Shown: positions 28,301-41,880 of the stretch, piece by piece
Numbering within the stretch: the stretch's first letter is position 1
How the letters are laid out: each line of letters begins with the position of its first letter
Made by a program: the position numbers and the translations under genes
Source of the DNA: Numida meleagris
Lineage: Eukaryota > Chordata > Aves > Galliformes > Numididae
DNA length: 64,000 nt
Assembly: GCF_002078875.1 (NCBI RefSeq)
Contig: NC_034413.1
Location: 66,212,802 to 66,276,801, forward strand
Reading direction: 5' to 3'
Notes under the pieces: model-generated
The model's database searches: none
What the model saw: the letters and a program-made list of their open reading frames with translations, nothing else
Told to the model about the DNA's origin: nothing

Positions 28301-28452
28301 CTTTTACCATGAACACCTCCAGAGGTTTCACTCAGTGAAATCCTACTGAGAACAGGTGTGAGCTTTGGTATGCTTTCAGGGCACCAGTAACAAAGTAGTT
28401 TACAGGCTATACCCTACCTCTTCAGCAGCCTGGACTTTAAATAGTTCAAAGG

Positions 28453-28501
28453 TTTTCTTCTTCTTCTTTTTTTTTCTTTTCTTTTTTTTTTTTTTTTTTT
28501 T
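28453..28501. repeat. TTC/T-rich low-complexity tract
   Basis: A few TTC units pass into almost pure T (49 bases). It produces a lysine-rich shadow frame on the minus strand that is not a gene. Confidence 0.9.
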
Positions 28502-30436
28502 GTGAGCATGTTGGCAGTTGGAGATAATGCCTGTTTCATAAATGCGTTCTTCTTTAATTCTTCTCTTATTAGGGTGATGCTTTTTTGACTTTACTAGAAC
28601 TTTACGTGGAATTAGCAAATGTATGATATTAGCAAATAACATCTCAAGGCTTTTCCTTGTGGGGACAAGGCCTTACTCATGAATTATGATCCCACAATGA
28701 GCATTACACCTGTCACTCTTATCTCCTATAGAAATACCCATATAATTTTGTTAGGGTTGAGAGCTTTTGGAATAGTTACTGGGAGAGGTGAGTTTAATAA
28801 CAGAGCTAAGAAGAAAAGATGATGCCACTAAGATTTCCTCTTCATTCTTACCAGTCATTTTCCTGGCATGTATTTGAATGCCTCTCAGCCTTTTATACCA
28901 AGGAGCAGAGGTTATAATAATGGCTTTAAATGTGTAATCTTGTGCAATAAAACCCCTACCATTAATGCAAGGTTAAGTATCTGATTTTTAAACCTATCAA
29001 GGTCAGGAAAGTAAGGAGATAAAATTACCAATGCAATTTAGCTGGGAACTTTAATGTATTAACCAGTTTACAACTCCATATAATAATGGAGGAGCATCTG
29101 TCCCAACAGTATGAAAAACAAGTTTATAATGACTCGCTGATTCTCCAACTGATAAGTAAGCAGAGAAATCCATACAGATCTCAGGCAGGAACCAAGGAAC
29201 TTGAAGCTCCTTGGGGTTAGACAATTGACAATTCTGCTCCTTTGAAATTTCTCTTCCCAGAAATATGGGTTTATAACACTCCACTGCAATTTAGAATACG
29301 TGGTCTGGCATTTGCTTCATTATCTAGACAGAGAAGAAAAAGGCCTCTCTGATTTTTATTGCTTTCTGGTGGGATTTCTTGTACTATTATAGGCAAAAGT
29401 CTGAAATACCACTTGGAGGATGCTTGCAAAATATGGCAATCATTTTAGAAGGTGACAACCTGCCTTATCCAATAGTTTATTATATCCAAATATTTTACAG
29501 AATCTGTGAAAGATGTAGGAAGAAAATTGTCTGGTTTTACTCTCCTCTGTGTTTCTTGGACCTTAATAAGGTCTCAAAATCATCCCTGACAATTTAGCCA
29601 AATTGAATTTGTTGTTTTTTGAACTTGATCTTGGTAAGCAGCATGATCCCTGCCTGATGTTCTCATTCTTCTGTGATGTGTTTTGTCTATAATTGGCTAT
29701 GAAACTTTCTTTCATACTTCTGTACTAAATGAGTTTTGCAAAAAGTTTAATAGTTCCTTTGCTTGCAGTTAGTCCTGCTGCAGAAGTGTTCAAAAACAGA
29801 GAACTAGGTGAAAAACTCTCAAAGGATTCAGTGTGATGATTTTAGTTTGCTTTTAATTAAGCTTTCTTCTTCCTCCCTTGAAGCTTAGACTCCTTTGAGG
29901 CTTGACATGTACTGTAAGAATTTCTCACTGTAATTCACATCAGCCCACTGAAAACTACAGTGAGACCCAAATCACAGCCCATCTTCCAGGAACTGAGGCT
30001 TGGGGATCACTCATCCACGATGGGTACAAATTGTTTGAAATAAGCCAAAAATGAGCATGAATTTAGCTTCAACCCAAATTTTAGTCACTAAACTAATTTC
30101 CCTAACAAAAACATGAGTAATGATGTGCTAATTTGCTGTGTGCTGATTTGAGCTTGTGCCGAAGCTCACTCGCTCACCCAAGGCCTCAGCCCATCCCAAG
30201 AGAGAAGTTGCAATTATACAGAAATTATTTCATGCTTCTTGGGTGATCTTTGCAATTTTTGCCTTTTTTAACCATTCTTTAACCATCATCAGGATCAACT
30301 GGTTCTTACCTATTTCCTTGATTGTCCTATTCCTCTCCCTTCCCTCCCATTTCCCTGGTGTTGTATGCCCACCTCTTCTGCTGTTATCACTGAATGTTAA
30401 GGGGAGAGGAAATGCAGCAGTAAGGAAAGACCTCTT
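28502..30436. other. Gene-free sequence
   Basis: Unique AT-rich DNA; no exon or repeat recognised. Confidence 0.6.
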
Positions 30437-30985
30437 GGAATCATAGAATCATAGAATTAGCTAGGTTGGAAAAGACCTACAAGATCATCCAGTCCAGCCA
30501 TCCACCTACCACCAATAACCTCACTAAACCATGTCTCTCAACACTATATCTAAACGTTTCTTGAACATCTCTAGGGATGATGACTCAACCACCTCCCTGG
30601 GCAGCCCATTCCAATGCCTGACCACTCTTTCAGAAAAGCAGTATTTCCTAATGTCCAGCCTAAATCTCCCCTGGCGAAACTTGAGGTCATTCCCCCTCAT
30701 CCTGTCACTAGTTACAAGAGAGAAGAGGCCGACCCCCAGCTCACTACAACCTCCCTTCAGGTAGTTATAGAGAGTGATAAGGTCTCCCCTGAGCCTTCTC
30801 TTCTCCAGACTGAACAATCCCAGCTCCCTCAGCCACTCCTCATAAGCCCTATGCTCCAGAACCCTCACCAGCTTCGTTGCCCTCCTCTGAACACGCTCCA
30901 GGGCCTCAATGTCTTTCTTGCAGTGAGGGGCCCAAAACTGGACACAGTACTTGAGGTGAGGCCTCACCAGTGCTCTTCCTTCCAG
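30437..30985 (-). mobile_element. CR1 LINE, longest copy in the window, 5'-truncated, minus orientation
   Basis: On the minus strand this copy runs from about 30985 down to the terminal ATTCTATGATTCTATGATTCC at 30437-30457. It keeps an uninterrupted frame for the last ~150 residues of ORF2 and the whole short 3' UTR. The break at the upstream end is where the match to CR1 stops, near 'gcctcaccagtgctcttcct' (30961-30980). It is the least decayed mobile element here, consistent with a comparatively recent insertion. Confidence 0.95.
30524..30985 (-). pseudogene. C-terminal part of CR1 ORF2 (reverse transcriptase), truncated
   Basis: The minus-strand frame contains blocks typical of the ORF2 C-terminus of CR1: [66 protein letters not shown], and a final [16 protein letters not shown] before the stop at 30524-30526. 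The catalytic palm of the reverse transcriptase lies upstream of this and is missing, so the piece cannot be active. The frame opens into about 20 unrelated residues of flanking DNA at its upstream end. It has no stop or frameshift within the retained part. Confidence 0.93.
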
Positions 30986-33520
30986 GATGCTTCCTACACA
31001 CATCACGTTCAGATCAGGGCTTTTGTTTGCCTCATGGCAGCTCACATATTGGTAGACAATAATTTGGACAAAAGTTTATTTCAGGCTGCAGATGTTAGTT
31101 GTTTTGCTGGAAGATTATCAAAAATTGCAATGGAAGAGGACTGTTGCTGGCCTGAATTCTCATGTGCCAAGGATGAATTTTCACTCATAGTAAAACTCAA
31201 AATCAGAGCAAATCCAGGATTTTGCTCTGTATGTGGTCTAAAGGCAAAAGGATTCATAGCTATTTAATTCATGAGACATCATGTCTCACTGAGACATGGA
31301 TGATTTAAATGCAGTGGGATGAAGAATGCATAAGAAAATAGAGAAATACAGGGAGGCAGCTGTGTTTATAGTGCCTTGGTTCACTGAGAATCCTTACGTG
31401 TGCGTGATGCTTATGGATGTACTATTGCAATGGGTAATGTTGAGACCTGGCTAGAGGACTGGTGGACCATAAGGGATTCATTCTCCATTATTCCTTTTCA
31501 TGAGGTTATCCTTTTAAAGGAAAAATTTTCAAAGCAAGGAAAGCTCTTTATACATCTTAATTATGGAGGTCACTGAAGTATAGAACTTTTTAATACCTTT
31601 GCAGAAGGTCTATAGCAAATTTGTGGTGGACTTAAGATTTTAATCATGTTTTATGTCTTCATTTAAAAATAATCATAAAAATTCATTTTTTTTTCTCTCC
31701 TCCAATCCTAAACTCAGTCTACACAGTCCTTACACAGACTTTCTGAATGAGGTCTGTAAAAATGGGAGGCTGGCAGAGTCTTCCAAGATGGCATGCACTG
31801 TTAAGTCATTCCTGTAACGTGTTCTACTCCCTTCTATGATATAAATGGTTGGATACGATGATTTTGAAGGTCTTTTCCAACGTAAACGATTCTGTGATTC
31901 TATTAAATAAGACTTAGCTACATATGTTTGGAAATGGAAGAAAGAATAATGCTGATCTTCAAGTGAACAGCAAAAAGAGAGAACAACTTAGGTGTCAATA
32001 GGCTGATCACCTTACGGCCCTTAGTGCAAGCAAAACATCAGAAGAGTACTATCCCAGAAAAATCTCGTTATAGATAGGGCCAAGGAGAATGCATCACACT
32101 TAAAAGGGCATTTCCCACGGGGTAGCTTCATTCTGCTAAGCTTTGAGCTTGACCTCTCAAAAGTAAAGAAATATTAAGCTACAAGTAATATTACTTACCT
32201 TGTTACATACAAATGCTAAAGTGATGTTATTAGTATAGTTAGTGAAGGCACTATTGTTGATTTATCTTTATAAAAGCCTTAGATATCATAATCTAGAAAA
32301 ACAACCTTAGAAAAGTTGTTTATTTCCATTTGTTTGTTTATCTATTTGAGGCCACCGTGTATTACAATCAGGAGGAGGCAGAGACAAACATCCACACTCC
32401 TTACAGCTCTGTGTATACTAGTTATGGAGATAGCAGATTTCATAAGCACATTTTTTGCCTGAGTTGTATGTCATAGACCTATGCCTATGTTTAGTGTGTT
32501 TCCATTCTGTAAGATAGATACATAGCTACAGAATGAGGTGATATGTTTAAATCCTATATGATGATGGACAGAGAGTTTAAGAATGAGAGAAACGGAACAT
32601 AATGCATTTTATTGAAGCTTTGTGAAGCTGCAGGCTTCGATTTCCCAAAAACCAGTGGAGCTAAGCCTATATTTGCAAAGATGGAAAATCTTAGAGAAAT
32701 AAACCTATAGCTTTTTTTCTCCTGCCTCTTACTGTCTTAGAGGTGAGAAGTCTGTAATAGCTTGCGATAACAGCAAGGTTTATTACACAGACTTTGTGGT
32801 ATTTCAGACTGTTGCTGCATCGTGCTGTTTTATTTTGGCATTAATGCTAGCTGCCAACTCACAGGAAGCTCTGAAGGGGCAGGGAGTTTTACACCTCGGT
32901 GATATCTTTCTGCTAATGGGCTGTGTTAGATGTGAAACCATACCAAGCTAAAATGAAGTCAAGGTTTGTTGATAAGTTCTTCCTTGAGCTCAGGTATAAA
33001 GCAAATGAGCTAAACAGAATAACAAGTTGGAAAGGAGGTGTTGTCTCCTTATCTTTGTGAATGCCACCTTGAGTAGAATTTAAAATGCCAAGTCTTTCAT
33101 TCATTTGAAACAAAATCAAATTCTGAGAAATACTATGTGCGAAAATAAATATTTTTTGTTGGCCACCACCCGAAATACCAAGTATTTCCTCAGCTTTTCT
33201 TAATGTTTGCTTTTAGAGATGAAAGGAATGGTTTATTAGAGCACAACTTTGCATTTATTACAACAAAAACTATGAAAAAGATTGTACAATGTAGATTGAA
33301 CAATTTGGAAATAAGAGGAAGTATTTTAATATAAATATAATAATAAAAAAGATCAATTAATCTTGCAAGTCATGCAAGATGAGTACTGAGTTTTATTCTA
33401 CCTTGTAATCAGTGACAATAGTATTTCCCTTAATACAATCTTCTAAAATACTCTGGTTGTCCATCTTATAGAAAACAATCAGTATTTGAGCAGCATAGCT
33501 CTAGACATTACATTCAATAA
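30986..33520. other. Gene-free sequence
   Basis: Holds only the short CR1 tip at 31847; no exon recognised. Confidence 0.6.
31847..31904 (+). mobile_element. CR1-like LINE 3' tip, very short and diverged
   Basis: About 58 bases, 'ggttggatacgatgattttg' through 'cgattctgtgattctat', match the 3' terminal segment of CR1 with several differences. It probably represents an older subfamily than the copy 850 bases to its left. Confidence 0.7.
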
Positions 33521-33990
33521 TTTTCCTTCCTTCCTTCCTTCCTTCCTTCCTTCCTTCCTTCCTTCCTTCCTTCCTTCCTTCCTTCCTTCCTCCCTCCCTC
33601 CCTCNNNNNNNNNNNNNNNNNNNNNNNNNNNNNNNNNNNNNNNNNNNNNNNNNNNNNNNNNNNNNNNNNNNNNNNNNNNNNNNNNNNNNNNNNNNNNNNN
33701 NNNNNNNNNNNNNNNNNNNNNNNNNNNNNNNNNNNNNNNNNNNNNNNNNNNNNNNNNNNNNNNNNNNNNNNNNNNNNNNNNNNNNNNNNNNNNNNNNNNN
33801 NNNNNNNNNNNNNNNNNNNNNNNNNNNNNNNNNNNNNNNNNNNNNNNNNNNNNNNNNNNNNNNNNNNNNNNNNNNNNNNNNNNNNNNNNNNNNNNNNNNN
33901 NNNNNNNNNNNNNNNNNNNNNNNNNNNNNTCCTTCCTCCCTCCCTCCCTCCCTCCTTCCCTCCCTCCTTCCTTCCCTCCCTCCTTCCTTC
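33521..33990. repeat. CCTT/CCTC microsatellite interrupted by an assembly gap
   Basis: About 17 perfect TTCC units (33521-33590) pass into CCTC units, then 325 undetermined bases (33605-33929), then mixed CCTC/CCTT to 33990. The true length is unknown. Long frames through it are Ser-Phe-Leu-Pro repeats and placeholders, not genes. Confidence 0.97.
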
Positions 33991-36024
33991 TCTATCACTG
34001 TTTTCTTTCACATAGTATCATACATGAAGTTCAGTTAATGAAAATGATAAAAATGGTAAAGTGCCACCTTGCTTTTAAAGCTTTTCTCTGCCATAAGGAA
34101 TTCATTATTTTCCTTGTAAAATTGACATTTTTTTAAATGGAAAAAAAAAATCCATCAAGTATCCTTGCTAATTGGAAAACTGTATGTGTGATATAATGTG
34201 ATACAAAGTAGTCAAGGCAGTGCAAGTCTCCAAGGGACATTAAAAGTTAACAAGCCCTGCTTGTGTAGAGCCGACAGTGGCATTTGAAATTCAACAGATT
34301 AGTAGGTGATACATTATTACTCTCTTCTGATTATCATAACTCTACATTCTATTTATATATTTTTAAAATAAACTCACCGGCATGATGTTTGCAGTGATCT
34401 CACCTCTTCCTTATTTATCTCCATCCTTCTCTCCCTCTCACCCCCTGGTATTTCCAGCAGAGGTTATCTGCACAATCTTTTCTCATCCTATGGGCAGAGT
34501 TAGTAGCAGTGTTTTTAGCTATCGGATTTTAATCAAGGAAGACATCTGCATGAAGAACAGGAAATCTGCTCTGCACCCAGAATGTAGGAAACAGACACTT
34601 TATGGCAGACCACGGCTCTTCTTGTATCCATATAATGCACCAGCTGAAGTAGAGGCCCCATGGCAAAGTGGGTTCTTGTAATTGATGCTCATATCTATTT
34701 CTGTTGGAAAAAATTTTAAAGAGTAAGCATAATTCTGGTATTATATGATGCGGACAGCCTGACTTTAGGTACTTTTAAAAGATAAGTGGCCCACCTTTAG
34801 GAGAAAAATATACTGTGAGCATTATCTCAGTGGCTGTTGCTACAGACTATTGTGTTTGCAAACCTAATTCTCCAGTTTGTGTTGCAGAAGCAAAAGCATC
34901 ATCTGGCAAACCTTGATGCTGGTGCCAGGCCTGCAGCACAGTCTGGGCAAAAAAACTCGTTGGTTTTGCCCTGTTATTCCTGCTCTGAAGAGCAGCCTGA
35001 GCACTGCTCTTCTGAACAGCGATTCCTCCAGGAACTGGGTGTGTGCAAAGATGTCTCCACATGCTCCCTGTACATGTATTTCCGATTAGACCTCCTGTAG
35101 AGTTGGGTTAGCACAAACCAGAGTTTCCATGGAAAATAATGTCCTACAGCCAAATGAAGTTGTGCTGCACTGACTTAATGAACTTGCATTGTTAAATGCT
35201 CCCTGCTCATTTCTGTTTCTTCTCTATGTGCTCTGCTATATATAAGCACCAACAAAACAGGCTTTTCAGCTCAGAATGAGGCTTGACAGTTTTAAAAGTG
35301 TCGATGTTGAGTAGGATAGCAAAAAATTCCCCTTGCAGCTCATCAACAGCTGGGTTTTGTGTGAACGTTTCTGTCCATGGCACTCGGTACCCATGAAAAT
35401 GAGACAACTCAGTCTCCTCATAAATATCCAATGAGCTATAATGTCATCAGTCTTCCCAGAAATAAAATATTAAACACTGTAAATGGTATTTGACCTCTAT
35501 TACAGTGTCTGGAGGATTAAAAATGCTCCAGTTTGAAGCAGTGTGCTGTCAGTTGTGCCCCAAGCTCTGTGTTTTCTAGAGGTAGGGGATGACTGGAAGG
35601 AGGGAAGCCCAAGCAAATGCTGCCTTTCCTCCAGAACCCGCCATCCGCGCTGTGCTTGTGTGCCTTCAGATGTGTTTAGATATTATAGTGGAAATATGGA
35701 AAATGCGCCACTGTCACATCTCCTGATATTATCAACAATGTGGTATCAAACCCTTCCAACAGCTTTGCTTTCAGTTTTTTCAGAGATAATAGATTTAAAA
35801 TCTATACTTGCAATTCCCTTCAGAGCACTGACTGCATGTGTTTCAAAACAAGGATGAGCTGGAAATAAACTGGATGTTAGAATTCAAAATGATTTTGATA
35901 TATTGGAGCAGCTGTATGATTAAAATAGGATGTGTCCAACAAGGGAAAATACAACGTAGTGCTCTTAGTGGGAATACCAGTTGGGTAGATGTCATTTCTG
36001 GATGGAGTTCTGCGTATGCTGGTC

Positions 36025-36113
36025 CTAGTGGGAGGTGTCCCTGCCATGGCAGGGGGTTGGAAATGGTGGGCTTTAAGTTCCTTTCCGATCCCAACCATTC
36101 TATGATTCTATAA
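36025..36113 (+). mobile_element. CR1 LINE 3' end, short plus-orientation fragment
   Basis: The segment 'ctagtgggaggtgtccctgc', then 'catggcagggggttgg', then 'cccaaccattctatgattct' is the last 90 bases of a CR1. It is heavily 5'-truncated. Confidence 0.88.
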
Positions 36114-38740
36114 CATATTTTCTTCACTAGTTGTTTACATGGTTGGAAAGATGGAATGAAATCGTTTCCTTTCTTTTGGTGGTAAATTCATAAAAGAAGC
36201 ATATAGAATAATATTAATTTTTTGGAAATCTAAATCCCAGGTTTGATCTGATTGTGTCTATTTGAGTTATACGTTATTTTACCCATACACCGCTAATTTA
36301 AAAGTAAGTGCATTCTGCCCAATAAAAGTCCAGTTGGATTTGTGTTCTCCCATAGTTACTTCTATCAGAGAAGTAAACAATCATTTTATAATTTTTAATG
36401 GAAGACTATTATTTAATAATGCTTTACCTTTTGTCTTAGATAACTCTTGTAATTTTGTTAACATAAAGCAATCCCTTCTTAGTTTGTATGGCGTATTCAA
36501 TAATGAGAACACGATTTTCAATAAAATATTCTGAGTCCTGGTCTCAAATCCCAATGCCTACTAGACATCATTCTAATTTGCAAATCATTTCCTGGCTATT
36601 TTTGTTTGATATTATGATCTGATAAATCCACAGACTGAAACTCAGTTACAAGCTCTATTCTTCAAACTTCCTTTCCGTTCCCTCATGGAAAAATATAATC
36701 TTTTGAAATTAAATTCTATTTTTATGAGAGTTTGCTGGTTTGCTAGATCAGTTATACTCTTGAGGTATACTGAACAGTTCCTGTTACCTCTGTGCTTTCT
36801 CTCTGGAGTTCAAGAGGGAAATGCATATGGTTTTTAGGTAGGTAAACTGATGTTTGATGTGATGCACTTTGGCTACCTGACACAAGGGCAAGACCAAAGC
36901 TCCAGTATGGATGAGGTTGTGTTATAAAGCATGTGGAATAGCTATAAGGGGCTGCGGGCAGCTTGGATCTGGAAGGACCTTTGGCCTAGTTTCGGAAGGG
37001 CAGGCAAAGCTCTGTTCTGCTCACTGCAGCTGCAGTCAGAGCAGATTCTCCTTTCCTTCAGGCACCTTTCTTTGTGTGTGTCCGGGCTGAGGCTGTTTGA
37101 TCCTCAGTGAGCTTGAGCTCAAAATTAGCCAGAAAACTTTCTGAATTCCTGCTTAAGTTGTTTTGCTGTTAAGCTTTTCTTTCCCCAACTTTCTGTTAAT
37201 AATGTTGTGCTTTTTTGCTCACTAAGAATCTGTGAGCACACCTAACTCGCATAAAATTGACTGTATTGCAGGTGCCCTCTCTTAACTAGCAAAATTTAAA
37301 GCTTCTGGCTCCAAATCCAAGCATGAAATGATCCAAAGTGAAACTCTGTATTTTCTGTGACCTTTCCTCCTCCATTTAAATATAGCCCTCAGGTGTGCAG
37401 CTGCATCTTGCTGTGCCCTTGTGCCCAAGGACAGAGCTCAGCCTACAGCACCCAGACAAGCCCTCTGCATGCACAGGCAGTAGCAGATTGCATTACTGCT
37501 GTCCTCGGTCCAGTGTTAAACTGCAGATCAAGATTTCTTTTTCATGGACACAAAGTGCCACACAAACATTAGGACTGGTTTGTGGTGCCACGTTACTGGC
37601 ATTAAACTTTTCCCTTGAAGCTCAGGGACAGTTTCTCACATTTCTATGGGATATTTATTAGTTCTCAGATTGCTCGTTAACTGTGATGAGCAAAAGTTTA
37701 TCTATGTTCATATTATAAGTAGAGTATCAAAATAGTTTTAAGTTGGCTTGAACTTTGCTTTCTGAAGTTTGTCTCAGCTGGACTCAGGGATAAATAGTGG
37801 CAGCATGGCCTTATAAATACCTGCTTTGGAGTTTGGTTTGGTTGAGTTTGTTCAGTTCTTCTATATAGACCGGAAGAAAGAGTGTGTCATGTAATATGCA
37901 GCTCAGGAGTTGGTCTTTGAAAACTTGGGTTTGAATCCCTGCTCAGGTCCCACATCTTTCTGTTCTGGTGACGTTCATCAGAGCTCAGAAGAAAATCCAC
38001 TTTCCTTATTCCAGTACATTCTGCTTTGTGAATATTTGCAGGAATATTTGAGGAGGAGGAACAAATGTAATGATCTCTTGAGCCTCTTTTCAGTACCACT
38101 TGGTTTTTGTGTTGAAGCCTTAGTTTATGTAAGTGTAGTTTTCTTCTTCCTAACTCACAGAATTTCCTAAAGCAAACCTGTTCAGAGCAGATTCATACAC
38201 TTTCTGCAAAACTCTGTGTTTAACGTCTACAGATCAATCATACCAAGTTAACCCACTGGATTTGAGTTTGATTTTCCCAGTTATTTGAAAACACAAGTGC
38301 TACGATTATGCAAAGTTTATAATCATATAATCATTTCCAGTGATAGATTCCCTCAGCTTAAGATCAGCACATGTGCAACCTCTTCATGATCAATGTTTTA
38401 ACCTTTCAAAGATTCCCATTCACACATAAACATTTTTCCTCTTTAGACTGTAATCCACTTTATGGGTCTATAATTATTTCCAATTATCTTATGTAAACCA
38501 TCGTTATCTTTCTTTTTAATCTGTGCAGTCTCTAATGTAATAGCTGCTAATTTAAATCCCACCTGTCCCCCACCTCCAGCTCCTTTCTGCTGCAGCTGTA
38601 ACCTTGCTCAGGTTCTTTTCTGTGAGGGTTTTTTTTTTTTTTTTCTCCAGGCTTTATGACTCAAAAATTCATCCTTGCTTTTGTTACTTGAGACTGAGCC
38701 TGCTTTCTTTTGTTTATTTTTGGATTCATTGTCTCCTCCA

Positions 38741-38777
38741 ATTCTTCTTTTTCTTCTTCTTCTTCTTCTTTTTTTTT
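38741..38777. repeat. TTC trinucleotide repeat with T-run
   Basis: About eight TTC units, interrupted once and ending in a T-run. A separate T-run lies at 38629-38644. Confidence 0.9.
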
Positions 38778-39003
38778 AAAAGTAAGGAAAGTCATTGTTA
38801 TGGTCTTGCTTTGTAGCATTTATATATTCTTAAGTCAGTATTAATCTCTGTGCTTTTACCTTGTTCAGATGCCAACCTATTCACCAATTTGTTTTATTCT
38901 ACAACAGCTTGAGCCTTGCATTATTTCAATAACTGATTGTTTTCCACCTTGATCTTCCTACCTAGGGTCTTTAAAAGAATTCTTTTTAAGTCACTGCTTA
39001 TGT

Positions 39004-39214
39004 CATGGAATCGTAGAATGGTTTAGGTTGGAAGAAATCTCAAAGCCCATCTATTTTCAACCCTTGTCATGGGCTGGTTGCCCTCCACCAGCTCAGGCTG
39101 CCCAGGGCCCCATTCAGCCTGGCCTTGAGCACCCCCAGGGGTGGAGCACCCAACCTGGCAGCAATGCCAGGGCCTCACCACCCTCTGAGTAAAGAATTTC
39201 CTCCTAACATCCTC
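39004..39214 (-). mobile_element. CR1 LINE 3' fragment, minus orientation
   Basis: The plus strand reads ATGGAATCGTAGAATGGTTT, then 'ggttggaagaaatctcaaag', 'gctgcccagggccccattca', 'ggccttgagcacccccaggg' and 'aagaatttcctcctaacatc'. This is the reverse complement of a GC-rich CR1 subtype. A short C-run follows at about 39215. Confidence 0.93.
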
Positions 39215-41880
39215 CCCCCCCTTCACCCCCCATATTCTCATATGAAGAAATAGAGAGTAACGCCAGTTTTGAATTTCCTTTAGTGTGTGAATAGTACTTT
39301 GGTTATTTTTTTTCTCCTGCAGGAAATCTCTGCTGTTTCTTCTTGCTGCTTGCCTTTGTGAATCTCCAGTCTTTGTCAGCAGTTTGGCCAGGTAAAGTGA
39401 TGGCAGTTCATTGCTGTTGAGGAGAAAATGATTGCTTGGTGCATTAGCTTTTGAAAGTGTTTTAATAGCAGGAGAAAGATTTCAAAATGGTCTCTGTATT
39501 AGAGGGCAAATGAGAGTGTTGACAGTGGCTAGTGGCATAAAACAGACAGACAGCTTCATTTAGTGCCAATCAAAACTTGTTCCAGTATCACAGGCTTAGT
39601 TAAAATTTGAAATAACCAGGTCTAGTGATCACAAAGCCACAGAAACATGTACACTGATGTTCGTGATAAACTCTGTTGGCTTGGTACAGAGTATAGGAAA
39701 GGCATGTAGCTTTTGAATATAGTAGTGCAGTTTTACTAGGGCAGTAAGACAGATCTTTCTGATACCTGACACAGACCTTGATAGAACCAGCAGTCTTCTA
39801 AATCAATCATGGGTAGCAGATGCCAAAATCTGCTTTGGGGAAAAAAAGAAAGGAAAAAAAGGAGAGAGAGAAGTGCGGTCCTGAATTGTTTCCTTCTTCC
39901 TCTGTCTCTAAAGCAAACTGATTAAAAGTGCCTATATTCTCTCAGTAAGCATTTCACAGCTGGTATTCCTATCTCCTTGCAACAGTAAAAGTGCCATCAA
40001 GTTACATGTTGAAACTAAAATAACCTCTGTGCAGGAAAAAGCCTTAACCAGGCATCAAGGAAATCAGTCATAAAACTGGCTGGTCCCATTGGGTACACAA
40101 TCAAGACAGAAGGATTAGGTTTTGAGCAAGGTTAGTGCAAATGTTTTTGATGAAATTAAGATAATTAAAGTAGAAAAGTTCTTTCTGGTTCTGACAGAGC
40201 ATTTGTCTGGTGAGGAGTTTTCCACTTTCTGTCTTTGGATGGTCACCCACCTGCATCTGGTCAAAGCGTGGGCTTTGCAGATTGTTTAAATAAATCACAC
40301 GCCGAATGCATGCCACACTTTCCTCTCTCCAGGGGAAACTTGCCTAATGTCAAGTCTCCCAGACCTCAGCTGTTAGAAATGTGGAAGCGAGAGTGATGTT
40401 TGCATCCTCCAAGTCCTTCTTCTCATTCTCAACCTTCACCAGCAGTGCTCAAGGACTGGATCCCGTGATCTAGTTTTCCCATGCTATGGCAATGAAGGCT
40501 TGTTCTTAATAATGAACATTAATTTTGAATGTGACAGCTCATCCTCAGAGCTTCTGAGTATGAATTACCTTGCAGAAGTAACAACGGTGATCTTAGTGAT
40601 GCATATTGTTATGCACACCACACATATTCTCGTTTGCCTACTCCTTCTCCAAAAGATATTAATGTTAAAAAATTAATTGAGCATAAAGATGTTGTATTAG
40701 GCCCACAGAGCATATCATGCTCTACAGCTTTTGTGGTTAAATAATTTAAAGTGAAAATAATTTTCAGAATCATTCTATGTGTGTTTATTTATGTATGTGG
40801 AGTATTGTAAAGTCTTTTTCATCTGGGATATGATATATGAGTTGGCAGACCCTCTCAATATGTCATGAGCTTGAATTGAGTCCAAAAAATGTACTCATTT
40901 CAATCCATCATCTGCTGTTTTTGCAGTGATCCATGTGGAACAGGGTTTTCTGGCAGGAAGGTGAAACATTAAATACACGTAGAGACCAGACCACACTTTC
41001 CCCTGCTCTGGGTGGTCTCCCTAGGACATGATTAGTGGCTCCTGTTTTTTAGCCACTGCTGTACTTGTCTATGGATAAACCTAGGAGTTATGTCTGCAGG
41101 CCCCTGGAAGCGGTACATTTCTGGAGAAAAACTCCTTCTAAAAGGAAATAAGATGCAGTATCCACCTACTGTTCTTCAGGGAGTAGATTCTCTTCCTTCA
41201 GCTTTACTTCCTCTGTGAGAAGGAAAATGAAGCCCTTTTAAATGAGAAGGATATAATATTTTTCCAGGTGAAATGCCAGCTGGTATGGTACTTTTGGAAT
41301 GGCTAAGAGAAAAGGAGCAGTGTTGAAATTCATCCTTAGGAAAGGGGAGTTACACTGATGTTATCTGTGAAACTGCATTACATACCTGTGGGTTACCTGT
41401 AGTGTGATGTCAGGGTGTAACCTCAGTGTTGTCCTCTATCAGCAGTTCTTTCAGATTTAAAAGCACACATGAACTGTTCTCAGAGATGCAAAAGAACATT
41501 CTAATTTTCTTAAAATAGGTGGGATGTATCTTGTCCTTAATAATCACTCCTAGAAATACAGTAAGAGGCTGCAAGGCATTGAAAGCTGTTTTAGGCTTTC
41601 AAATCCAATCTTGGCAAGGGATTTTGTTCATTAGCACTGTCTCTTGTAGACATTATGGAGGCAAGGTAATAGAAATCTTTTTTATCGATTGGGGCTGTAC
41701 TTCAAGAAAACAGTAATTGCCACCCTAAATTTAATCTTGTAGGTACTTATCTGGTGCCAATGTTCTGTTTTAGTAATAATGTCTTCCTGGAACTGTTAAT
41801 GTGAATGCAAAAAACTTAAATTCATATTAGCATTACTAATTGTGTTCTAGATCAGTATGAAGTTCCGATTTTCAGTATCT

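Larger units (their letters stand above)
19751..28452. other. Gene-free sequence with one CR1 piece and one old repeat
   Basis: Contains the repeats listed at 20622, 21288 and 22281. The longest frame without repeat origin is 178 codons on the minus strand (25591-26127). It is rich in Phe, Ser and Leu without a recognised domain, and is not called as a gene. Confidence 0.55.

Noticed and set aside
30614..31267. 217-codon plus-strand frame
   Set aside because: It is the antisense of the CR1 ORF2 fragment plus unrelated flank; the minus strand carries the recognisable protein.
33486..34136. Long open frames on both strands of 165-216 codons
   Set aside because: They consist of the CCTT/CCTC repeat and undetermined bases read as codons.
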